Positions 1 to 5,117 of a DNA stretch of 5,117 bases are shown here, piece by piece; positions within the stretch are counted from its first letter, which is position 1; every line of letters starts with the position of its first letter. This DNA is from Candidatus Thermokryptus sp. (lineage in GTDB: Bacteria > Bacteroidota > Ignavibacteria > Kryptoniales > Kryptoniaceae): positions 1-5,117 of the forward strand of contig JAPYWO010000134.1 in assembly GCA_028276305.1 (NCBI GenBank). The letters run 5' to 3'. Both the position numbers and the translations under genes were made by a program. Below the pieces are notes generated by a model that worked only from the letters and a program-made list of their open reading frames with translations, ran no database searches and was not told the DNA's origin.

Positions 1-1505
1 GAAAAGCAGCAAGAAATTGGGAATGCTTCCGCGCAATAGTTAACAGCCTGATAGACCTTGAAAATGATGAGACGCTTTTAATTCAATCTGGCAAACCGGT
101 CGGGATTTTCAAAACCCATGAATTTGCCCCGAGGGTTTTAATCTCAAACGCTATGCTCGTCCCAGCTTGGGCAACTTGGGATGAATTCAGACGGCTTGAA
201 GCACTCGGACTTACGATGTATGGACAGATGACCGCTGGAAGTTGGATTTACATCGGGACACAAGGGATTTTACAAGGAACTTACGAGACATTCGCAGCTT
301 GCGCGGATAAATATTTCGGCGGGACGCTTGCAGGGAGATTTCTTTTAACCTCTGGACTTGGTGGGATGGGTGGTGCTCAGCCACTTGCAGCAACGATGAA
401 CGGCGCAGCTTTCCTCGGCGTTGAAGTTGACAGAAAAAGAATTGAAAGGCGACTTCAAACCGGATACCTTGATATGATGACGGATAATCTTGACGAAGCG
501 CTTGAAATCGTTTTAAAAGCAAAGGAAAAAAAGGAAGCGATTTCAGTTGGGCTCGTCGGAAATGCTGCGGATGTCCTTCCAGAAATTTTAAAAAGAGGCA
601 TAATACCTGACATCGTAACAGATCAAACCTCAGCTCATGACACATTGAATGGTTATGTTCCAAATGGTATTCCATACGAAGAAGCGCTTGAGCTTCGTAA
701 AAAAGACCCCCAAAAATACATCCAAATGGCGAAACGCTCAATCGTTGAACATGTCAAAGCAATGCTTGAATTCAAAAGGAGAGGCGCTATCGTCTTTGAT
801 TACGGAAATAACATCAGGGGTGAGGCTTACGCAAACGGCGTGAAAGATGCCTTTGAAATTCCAGGGTTCGTCCACGAATTTATAAGACCTTTATTCTGCG
901 AGGGGCGAGGTCCGTTTAGATGGGTCGCGTTAAGTGGTGACCCCGAAGATATTTACGCAACGGATGAAGCAGTGATGAAAACCTTCCCGGAGAATAAATC
1001 ACTTGTGCGCTGGATTCAAAAAGCGCAAAAGCATGTTAAGTTTCAAGGTCTTCCCGCAAGGATATGTTGGCTTGGATATGGGGAAAGGGCAAAAATGGGA
1101 AAAATTTTCAACGAGATGGTAAGAACAGGCGAAGTCAAAGCCCCGATTGTGATCGGACGAGATCATCTTGACACTGGCTCAGTTGCCTCTCCTAACCGTG
1201 AAACCGAGAAGATGAAAGACGGGAGCGATGCAATCGCTGATTGGCCAATACTTAACGCTTTATTAAACGCCGTTGCTGGGGCAAGTTGGGTGGCGGTTCA
1301 TCACGGCGGTGGCGTCGGAATAGGACTTTCAATCCACGCTGGAATGGTCGTGGTTGCTGATGGGACAAAAGAAATGGAAATACGACTTGAAAGGGTTTTA
1401 ACAACCGACCCAGGACTTGGAATCGTCAGACACGCTGACGCTGGATATGAAAAAGCAATTGAAATAGCAAAAAAATTCGGTATAAAGATACCAATGCTAA
1501 AATAA
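1..1505 (+). CDS. hutU: Urocanate hydratase (urocanase), 5' end cut by window edge
   Basis: Urocanase converts urocanate to 4-imidazolone-5-propionate, the second step of histidine degradation, in the cytoplasm with tightly bound NAD+ as electrophile. The reading frame is open from base 3, so the ATG at 153 is internal: the 50 residues before it already read as urocanase ([32 protein letters not shown]). About 500 residues are present against roughly 550 in the family, so some 50 N-terminal residues lie outside the window. Family hallmarks in order are [13 protein letters not shown], the glycine-rich [18 protein letters not shown] (about 119-136 of the fragment), [36 protein letters not shown], the signature [16 protein letters not shown] (347-362) with the active-site-region cysteine at codon 1065-1067, [14 protein letters not shown], and HHGGGVGIG near the C-terminus. 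From memory the family usually has HDPLNGY where this protein has HDTLNGY. The C-terminus is complete (TAA). No other hut gene is visible; partners would lie to the left. Confidence 0.97.
   Translation, partial: KAARNWECFRAIVNSLIDLENDETLLIQSGKPVGIFKTHEFAPRVLISNAMLVPAWATWDEFRRLEALGLTMYGQMTAGSWIYIGTQGILQGTYETFAACADKYFGGTLAGRFLLTSGLGGMGGAQPLAATMNGAAFLGVEVDRKRIERRLQTGYLDMMTDNLDEALEIVLKAKEKKEAISVGLVGNAADVLPEILKRGIIPDIVTDQTSAHDTLNGYVPNGIPYEEALELRKKDPQKYIQMAKRSIVEHVKAMLEFKRRGAIVFDYGNNIRGEAYANGVKDAFEIPGFVHEFIRPLFCEGRGPFRWVALSGDPEDIYATDEAVMKTFPENKSLVRWIQKAQKHVKFQGLPARICWLGYGERAKMGKIFNEMVRTGEVKAPIVIGRDHLDTGSVASPNRETEKMKDGSDAIADWPILNALLNAVAGASWVAVHHGGGVGIGLSIHAGMVVVADGTKEMEIRLERVLTTDPGLGIVRHADAGYEKAIEIAKKFGIKIPMLK
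1469..1494 (-). terminator. Possible weak intrinsic terminator for phoH-mazG, inside the 3' end of hutU
   Basis: Read on the minus strand, 16 bases after the mazG stop, TTGGTAT, a CTTT loop and ATACCGA can form a 7-bp stem with one T-G wobble. After one A comes a run of seven T (1475-1469). The stem is short and AT-rich, so its strength is doubtful. Its position just after the last gene of the operon and its uninterrupted T run are what support it. The same bases encode the FGIKIPM end of urocanase, so the A-run could simply be lysine codons. Confidence 0.35.
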
Positions 1506-1509
1506 CTCG

Positions 1510-2280
1510 TCACTCAAACTTCTTCGCTTTCTCCCATAGTTCGTCCATCTCAGAAAGATTTGATGAATAAACATCTTTACCGCGAGCTCTGAGCTCGCTT
1601 TCTATATATTGAAAACGCCTGATGAATTTGTCAATCGCCTTGTTAAGTGCACTCTCTGGATTCACTTTCAAAAACCTTGAATAATTCACAATCGCAAAAA
1701 GCAAATCACCAATTTCCTCCTCAATCTTTTCCAAGTCCTTCCCTCCAACGACATTTTTTAACTCTGAAATTTCCTCCTCAACTTTTTTCCAAACATCTTC
1801 AACATTCTTCCAATCAAATCCGACATTTGACGCCTTCTCCTGAACCCTATACGCTTTTATCAGCGCTGGCAATCCCTTCGGTATCCCCGAAATAACCGAG
1901 CTTCTATTATTCTCCGTTTGCTTCAACTTCTCCCAATTGTGCTTAACTTCCTTTGCTGTTTCAACCTTTAAATTCCCAAAGACATGGGGATGTCTATAAA
2001 TCAATTTCTCTTTTATCCCCTCAATTACATCATCCAAGGTAAACTTGCCTTCTTCTTCAGCCATTACCGAATGCATCACGACATGCAAAAGTAAATCACC
2101 GAGTTCCTTTTTCAATTCCTCAAAATCGTCATTGTCTATAGCTTCAACGGTTTCGTACGCTTCTTCAATTAAATTGTGCCTGATTGATTTATGCGTTTGT
2201 TCCCTATCCCAGGGGCATTCTTTACGAAGCTTTTTCACAACCTCGACAAAGCTTGAAAACAACTCATTGTTTTTGTTCAT
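1510..2280 (-). CDS. mazG: MazG nucleoside triphosphate pyrophosphohydrolase
   Basis: MazG hydrolyses (d)NTPs to the monophosphate and pyrophosphate. In E. coli it limits damage from aberrant nucleotides and lowers ppGpp during starvation. The 256-residue length is close to E. coli MazG (263). Two tandem all-alpha MazG domains are visible. The first follows the typical ECPWDREQTH (21-30) and has EEAYE (39-43) and ELGD (59-62) metal-binding motifs. The second has EEISE (169-173) and EIGD (189-192). The linker carries the conserved GLPALIKAYRVQEKA (137-151) and VGFDW. Both acidic motif sets are intact, so neither domain looks dead. I chose the ATG at 2280 (MNKNNELF), which follows an AGGAG by 10 bases. 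An ATG at 2322 would add 14 basic residues, has no ribosome binding site and would lengthen the overlap with phoH. With the chosen start the gene overlaps phoH by 17 bases, suggesting translational coupling. It ends 4 bases from the hutU stop. Confidence 0.95.
   Translation of the reverse strand: MNKNNELFSSFVEVVKKLRKECPWDREQTHKSIRHNLIEEAYETVEAIDNDDFEELKKELGDLLLHVVMHSVMAEEEGKFTLDDVIEGIKEKLIYRHPHVFGNLKVETAKEVKHNWEKLKQTENNRSSVISGIPKGLPALIKAYRVQEKASNVGFDWKNVEDVWKKVEEEISELKNVVGGKDLEKIEEEIGDLLFAIVNYSRFLKVNPESALNKAIDKFIRRFQYIESELRARGKDVYSSNLSEMDELWEKAKKFE
1582..1601 (+). terminator. Possible hutU transcription end: hairpin inside mazG
   Basis: A perfect 7-bp inverted repeat GCGAGCT / AGCTCGC (1582-1588 and 1592-1598) with a 3-base CTG loop is followed on the plus strand by TTTCTATATATT. 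It lies 76 bases past the hutU stop, and no better hairpin precedes it in the plus direction. The T run is short and interrupted, so termination would be weak or would need Rho. The bases also encode the SELRARG part of MazG, so the palindrome could be chance. Confidence 0.25.
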
Positions 2281-3289
2281 TCTGTTCGTTCTCCTGATTT
2301 TTCTTTTCGTTTGCCTTCCCATTCATAGCATTATACTTATCATATGCCTCAATTATATCCTTGACGAGACGGTGCCTCACGACATCATTTTTATCAAGGT
2401 AAACAAAAGCAATGCCCTCAATCCCTTTTAAAATTTCCTGTATCTCAACAAGCCCTGACACTGTCCTTGATGGCAAATCTATCTGCGTAATATCGCCAGT
2501 TATAATCGCCTTTGAATTCACGCCAAGTCGCGTTAAAAACATTTTCATCTGTAAACTCGTTGCATTTTGAGCCTCATCAAGAATTACGAAAGCATTGCTT
2601 AATGTCCTACCGCGCATATAGGCAAGCGGAATTATTTCAATTATCCTTTTATCAAAATACGCTTTCAATTTATCAGCCGGCAACATATCGTCAAGAGCGT
2701 CATAAAGAGGTCTAAGGTATGGGTCAATTTTCTCTCTTAAATCACCCGGTAGAAATCCAAGATTTTCACCTGCTTCAACAGCTGGTCTGCAGAGGACAAT
2801 TTTACTTACCTCATTATTTTTCAAACTTGCAACTGCCATAGCAACCGCAAGATATGTCTTGCCCGTCCCAGCAGGACCTATAACGAAAACGATGTCGTTC
2901 TTTCTAACCTGACGGACATACTCCATCTGCCCCGGGGTCTTCGCCTTTATAGCGCCATTCTTAGTGAAAAGTATAATTGAATCAAGGTCATCAACATGTC
3001 TTTTTCTTCTATGACTTGTGTTGTCTTCGCTATCAAGTTTAACAAGGTCAATTACTATGTTAACATCGTTTTCAGTCAAATGCCCATTTTTGTTCAAGAT
3101 AAAAATAAGCTCCTTAAAAACGCGCTCAACCTTTTCCACCTCTTCCTTTTCCCCCTTCAAAATCAGATTATCCCCCCTAACGGTTATCCCAGCATCAAAT
3201 TTCTTCTCAATGATGTGAAGATTGATATCGTTGTAGCCAAGTAGCGCAAGTGTGTTAACGCCTGAAAGCTTCAATTTGCGTTCCACCAT
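2264..3289 (-). CDS. phoH: PhoH family P-loop ATPase (YbeZ-like)
   Basis: PhoH/YbeZ proteins are cytoplasmic ATPases related to the helicase superfamily 1 core and linked to RNA processing and ribosome maturation, often with the endoribonuclease YbeY. The 341-residue product matches the family from end to end. An N-terminal region (about 1-85) has a KH-like stretch (GITVRGDNLILKG, 34-46). Then come KTPGQMEYV, the Walker A motif GPAGTGKT (138-145), RPAVEAGENLGFLPGD (168-183), YLRPLYDAL, PLAYMRGRTL (221-230), the Walker B region FVILDEAQN (234-242), MKMFLTRLG, TGDITQIDLP (264-273) and DVVRH (302-306). The tail is a Lys/Glu/Asn/Gln-rich stretch of about 15 residues, probably disordered, whose DNA also carries the mazG ribosome binding site. 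It is the first gene of a two-gene operon with mazG; ybeY does not follow. The start is uncertain: the ATG at 3289 is conventional, but the only strong Shine-Dalgarno better suits an in-frame ATA at 3301, four codons upstream. No ATG, GTG or TTG exists between that ATG and the upstream in-frame stop at 3347-3349. Confidence 0.96.
   Translation of the reverse strand: MVERKLKLSGVNTLALLGYNDINLHIIEKKFDAGITVRGDNLILKGEKEEVEKVERVFKELIFILNKNGHLTENDVNIVIDLVKLDSEDNTSHRRKRHVDDLDSIILFTKNGAIKAKTPGQMEYVRQVRKNDIVFVIGPAGTGKTYLAVAMAVASLKNNEVSKIVLCRPAVEAGENLGFLPGDLREKIDPYLRPLYDALDDMLPADKLKAYFDKRIIEIIPLAYMRGRTLSNAFVILDEAQNATSLQMKMFLTRLGVNSKAIITGDITQIDLPSRTVSGLVEIQEILKGIEGIAFVYLDKNDVVRHRLVKDIIEAYDKYNAMNGKANEKKNQENEQNEQKQ
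2291..2295 (-). promoter_or_regulatory. Ribosome binding site deciding the mazG start
   Basis: AGGAG on the minus strand lies 10 bases before the ATG at 2280 and within the last codons of phoH. It supports the shorter MazG start over the ATG at 2322, and it means that ribosomes finishing phoH pass over the mazG initiation site. Confidence 0.6.
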
Positions 3290-3308
3290 AAATCGCTCTA
3301 TCTTGCTT

Positions 3309-3314
3309 CCTCCT
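3309..3314 (-). promoter_or_regulatory. Strong but oddly placed Shine-Dalgarno before phoH
   Basis: A perfect AGGAGG on the minus strand is 19 bases from the ATG at 3289, too far for normal initiation, but 7 bases from an in-frame ATA codon (3301-3299). No ATG, GTG or TTG in any frame lies between them. Closer to the ATG there is only a weak GAG. Either phoH starts at a rare non-AUG codon, or it is translated from a badly spaced site. Confidence 0.6.
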
Positions 3315-3335
3315 GATTTTGTTTTTGTTTTTCTA

Positions 3336-3360
3336 CAAAAATAAACTCAAAAAATTTCAA
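3336..3360 (-). promoter_or_regulatory. Candidate phoH-mazG promoter region
   Basis: A promoter must lie between the terminator ending at 3373 and the phoH ribosome binding site. On the minus strand this stretch has TTGAAA (3360-3355) and, 11 bases on, TATTTTTG (3343-3336). The second matches the Bacteroidota -7 consensus TAnnTTTG, but the spacing to the first element is too short for either that promoter class or a standard sigma70 promoter. The region is so rich in A and T that chance matches are expected. Confidence 0.25.
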
Positions 3361-3372
3361 ATAGTTCCAACT

Positions 3373-3419
3373 AAAAACAAAAGCCCCTGGAAGCTGTGCA
3401 ACTACAGCTTTCCAGGGGC
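3373..3419 (-). terminator. Strong intrinsic terminator after the LysM gene
   Basis: Arms GCCCCTGGAAGCTGT (3383-3397) and ACAGCTTTCCAGGGGC (3404-3419) form a 15-bp stem with one bulged T and a 6-base loop. On the minus strand the hairpin is followed at once by TTTTGTTTTT (3382-3373). It begins 26 bases after the LysM gene stop. There is no T run on the plus-strand side, so it works in the minus direction only. It should insulate the phoH-mazG operon from the lipoprotein-LysM operon. Confidence 0.93.
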
Positions 3420-3445
3420 GAATAAACTTAATAAGAAACATCACT

Positions 3446-4237
3446 TTACATTCCACCACCTGCTTTTTCAGCTTTCTTGCGATAGTAAGAATTAGCTGCT
3501 CTCTTTTCCTCTTTTGTAAGTTCTGCCTTCGGCGGAACTTTCAAAACCCAACCGGGATAAATCAAATCTGGGTCCTTTATCTTATCCCTGTTCGCAATCC
3601 AAATCTTTGGCCAAAGGAAAGGATTGTCGTAAATCGTCGGCTTCTTAGCTATGTTCCAGAGACAATCACGATCCTTCTTCCAGGTCCCAACTGTATATGT
3701 CGTCTCCTTCACGATCGCCTCTGCTACAAGCACCTGACCTTCCTTTGTCTTAACAAGCGCCTTCACCGTGTTATTCAAATTGTTTACTTGGGACTCAAAT
3801 CCCATAACTTTGTCATAAAATTCCGAAAGCGCAACTCTCTTATCTGACTTCAACGCCTGATAATCGTTATACAACTTCTCCACCTCAGCTCTTCTTTCGT
3901 AAAGTTGTTCATTTGAAAGTCGTGAAAGCTCGTTTAACCTTCTCTCAAAATCCGCCACTTTCTGCCTGTACTCATTCACACCCTCTGGCGTGGTGCCAAC
4001 AAGAGCATAAATCTCATCCTGGGTTTGTTTTATTTGGGCATCCTTGTCAGCTAACTGTTTCTTTAAAGCATCAACATCTTTATTCAAGGCATCAAGCTTT
4101 GCCCTCAATTCATCCCTCTTCGCAGTCCAAGAAGCCATCTCCTTTTGCCAGTCCTCATATTTCATCTTAACTTCCTGTGCAAAAACCGATGAGATAAAAA
4201 CTGAAAGTAAAAAAATCAAAATTAAATTTCTCTTCAT
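3446..4237 (-). CDS. Secreted coiled-coil protein with C-terminal LysM domain
   Basis: The product is 263 residues from the ATG at 4237. That start follows GGAG (4247-4244) by 6 bases; the ATG at 4249 adds only MERE and has no ribosome binding site. Residues 1-20 form a signal peptide (KR, then a hydrophobic core ending SSVFA before QE), so the protein is exported, with no lipobox. Residues 30-80 and 90-170 are charged and heptad-like, predicted helical coiled coil, separated by a GTTPEG turn. Residues 181-235 form a LysM peptidoglycan-binding domain: YTVGTWKKDRDCLWNIA, a DNPFLWPKIW segment, ANRDKI, then DPDLIYPGWVLKVP. A basic tail ends in GGGM. No catalytic domain is visible, so a structural or scaffolding role at the cell wall is likelier than hydrolase activity. 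The domain layout recalls periplasmic LysM proteins of Bacteroidota and Ignavibacteria, but I do not recognise a named gene. It lies 30 bases after the lipoprotein gene and probably shares its promoter; a strong terminator follows. Confidence 0.9.
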   Translation of the reverse strand: MKRNLILIFLLSVFISSVFAQEVKMKYEDWQKEMASWTAKRDELRAKLDALNKDVDALKKQLADKDAQIKQTQDEIYALVGTTPEGVNEYRQKVADFERRLNELSRLSNEQLYERRAEVEKLYNDYQALKSDKRVALSEFYDKVMGFESQVNNLNNTVKALVKTKEGQVLVAEAIVKETTYTVGTWKKDRDCLWNIAKKPTIYDNPFLWPKIWIANRDKIKDPDLIYPGWVLKVPPKAELTKEEKRAANSYYRKKAEKAGGGM

Positions 4238-4267
4238 CTCTCGCTCCATTTTTATTTGATTTAAAAC

Positions 4268-4528
4268 TTACTTTTGTTGTTGGAGACGCTGTTGAACTTT
4301 TTCTTTCTCCGCCTGCAATTCCTTTAGCTTCTGGTCCTTCTGCGATAGCTCATTTTGCAACGATGCCTTCTCCTGCTCCTTCGCCTTGATCTCCTTTTCA
4401 AGCTGTTCAACCTCCGCCTTCAAATTGTTAAGCTGCTGAATCTCCTCTTGCTTTGCATATTTAGTGCAACCAACAACAGAAATGACAAACGAAAAGACCA
4501 AAAACAATGAAATGATTTTCTTCGTCAT
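4268..4528 (-). CDS. Small coiled-coil lipoprotein, Lpp-like in layout
   Basis: The 86-residue product has a lipoprotein signal peptide: KK at 3-4, hydrophobic residues 5-19, and a lipobox VVGC with the acylated cysteine at 21. Residue +2 is Thr, not Asp, which under the E. coli Lol rule favours the outer membrane. The mature chain of 66 residues is almost one helix. Positions 33, 36, 40, 43, 47, 50, 54, 57, 61, 64, 68, 71, 75, 78 and 82 keep an unbroken 3-4 spacing; most are Leu/Ile/Val, but 50, 54, 64 and 75 are Lys. The chain ends QQQK, so the last residue is lysine, as in Braun lipoprotein, where that lysine is joined to peptidoglycan. Sequence similarity to Lpp is not evident, so the likeness is one of layout. 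The ribosome binding site is GGAGAAGG (4540-4533), and a near-consensus promoter lies just upstream. It is the first gene of an operon with the LysM protein. Its function is unknown; an envelope spacer or tether is inferred. Confidence 0.88.
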   Translation of the reverse strand: MTKKIISLFLVFSFVISVVGCTKYAKQEEIQQLNNLKAEVEQLEKEIKAKEQEKASLQNELSQKDQKLKELQAEKEKVQQRLQQQK

Positions 4529-4561
4529 TTAACCTTCTCCAATTTTTTTTAATTCAATGGA

Positions 4562-4590
4562 AATATAACAAAAAACAACTTATTTGTCAA
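4562..4590 (-). promoter_or_regulatory. Near-consensus sigma70 promoter of the lipoprotein-LysM operon
   Basis: On the minus strand a perfect TTGACA (4590-4585), a 17-base spacer and TATATT (4567-4562, five of six matches) are preceded by TGT, an extended -10. Transcription would start near 4555, giving a leader of about 27 bases with the ribosome binding site at 4540-4533. The arrangement predicts strong constitutive expression by a housekeeping sigma factor. It also separates this operon from the helicase gene upstream. Confidence 0.88.
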
Positions 4591-4608
4591 GTGCAAAACA
4601 TCAAAAAT

Positions 4609-5117
4609 CTACTCCTCGTCTATAACCCAATACTCAACAAGACCATCGGGCAAATCAGCTATAAACCTTGACGGTTTCGTCAAGACGAAGCCACTTCGCG
4701 AATCATATATTCCAACTGGGTAACAAATGAAAAGGTGCTCTTTCGCCCGCGTGCAAGCTACATACATCAAACGCCTTTCCTCCTCCATCTCATCATCGTT
4801 TTTGGCTGAATGTGAAGACGGGAAAATGCCATCAAGGGCGTGAATTATGAAAACCGTGTTCCATTCAAGCCCCTTCGCTGAATGAATCGTTGAAAGAACG
4901 AGATACTCATCATCACTTCCAGGCGGGACAATCTCCGCAACGCTTTCATTCGGCGGTTCTATCGCAAGGTCTGTCAAAAACTCCTCAAGTGAATCATATC
5001 TTGAAGCTATGTTCTCAAAAATTTCAAGGTCTTTCTTCCTGCGTTCATAATCATCATACTTGTCCCTCATTATCGGCTCATAATAACGCAAAATTATCTC
5101 CGTCTTCTCGGAAACTG
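4609..5117 (-). CDS. UvrD/PcrA-like superfamily 1 DNA helicase, C-terminal part
   Basis: This is an ATP-dependent DNA helicase of the UvrD/Rep/PcrA group, which translocates 3' to 5' on single-stranded DNA in repair and replication restart. The frame is open to the window edge (VSEKTEIILRYYEPIM), so the TTG at 5091 is not the start. About 168 C-terminal residues are present, perhaps a quarter of the protein. Numbered from the edge, motif V is LSTIHSAKGLEW (74-85), then DGIFPS (95-100), and motif VI is EEERRLMYVACTRAK (111-125) with the arginine-containing QxxR-like element. The FLTDLAIEPPN stretch (46-56) and PSRF (148-151) are typical of UvrD-like helicases in the Bacteroidota/Chlorobiota range, from memory. 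The protein stops soon after PSRF and lacks the long C-terminal extension of true PcrA/UvrD, so I give no symbol. Motifs I-IV lie outside the window. No clear terminator follows the TAG stop. Confidence 0.92.
   Translation of the reverse strand, partial: VSEKTEIILRYYEPIMRDKYDDYERRKKDLEIFENIASRYDSLEEFLTDLAIEPPNESVAEIVPPGSDDEYLVLSTIHSAKGLEWNTVFIIHALDGIFPSSHSAKNDDEMEEERRLMYVACTRAKEHLFICYPVGIYDSRSGFVLTKPSRFIADLPDGLVEYWVIDEE

Noticed and set aside
153..155. ATG at 153 as the hutU start
   Set aside because: The same frame is open to the left edge and encodes conserved urocanase sequence, so this methionine is internal.
211..741. 176-codon open frame on the minus strand inside hutU
   Set aside because: It lies wholly opposite strongly conserved urocanase codons and has no recognisable protein features; it is a shadow frame.
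2281..2322. ATG at 2322 as the mazG start
   Set aside because: It lacks a ribosome binding site, adds a basic non-conserved segment and overlaps phoH by 59 bases.
2045..2431. 128-codon plus-strand frame across the mazG/phoH junction
   Set aside because: It is antisense to two conserved genes. Its Ser/Leu/Ile/Phe-rich run, which might suggest a membrane protein, is what the complement of Lys/Glu/Asn-rich codons gives.
4238..4249. ATG at 4249 as the start of the LysM protein
   Set aside because: There is no ribosome binding site before it; the GGAG lies just after it and is well spaced for the ATG at 4237, which gives a typical signal peptide.
4574..4590. ACTT/AAGT inverted repeat over the -35 box as an operator
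   Set aside because: The arms are only 4 bases in an AT-rich region and no second site is visible; chance explains it.
4529..4608. A terminator for the helicase gene in the gap before the lipoprotein gene
   Set aside because: T runs are present but no convincing GC-containing hairpin precedes them.
5089..5091. TTG at 5091 as the start of a short 160-residue protein
   Set aside because: The frame continues to the window edge with helicase-like sequence and the motifs present are only the C-terminal ones, so the gene is cut, not short.

Overview
The window is a fairly AT-rich bacterial chromosomal segment, densely coded, with six protein genes, two of them cut by the window edges. No RNA gene, mobile element, CRISPR array or gene-free stretch of 300 bases is visible. 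A lipobox protein beside a signal-peptide LysM protein implies a Gram-negative (diderm) cell with peptidoglycan. The Lys/Glu/Ile-rich proteins, the coiled-coil/LysM pair and the UvrD-like helicase type would fit the Bacteroidota/Chlorobiota/Ignavibacteria/Kryptonia side of the bacterial tree. That placement is a low-confidence impression, not something the sequence proves.

Left part (1-1505, + strand): the 3' nine-tenths or so of hutU, urocanate hydratase of histidine degradation. Its start lies left of the window. It converges on the next gene with only 4 bases between the two stop codons, so any terminators must lie inside the opposing coding sequences. A weak candidate is visible for each direction.

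Centre (1510-3289, - strand): a two-gene operon, phoH then mazG, with a 17-base overlap. PhoH is an RNA-associated P-loop ATPase and MazG a nucleoside triphosphate pyrophosphohydrolase. The phoH start is odd: a perfect AGGAGG lies 19 bases before the ATG but 7 bases before an in-frame ATA. A strong intrinsic terminator (3373-3419) separates this operon from the genes upstream of it.

Right part (3446-4528, - strand): an envelope operon. A near-consensus sigma70 promoter (TTGACA, 17 bases, TATATT with a TG extension) drives a small coiled-coil lipoprotein ending in lysine, then a secreted coiled-coil protein with a C-terminal LysM domain. The pair looks like a possible outer-membrane/peptidoglycan linkage module. 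It is the most interesting item in the window, and its function is inferred only.

Right edge (4609-5117, - strand): the C-terminal part of a UvrD/PcrA-like superfamily 1 DNA helicase, with motifs V and VI intact and its N-terminal part beyond the window.
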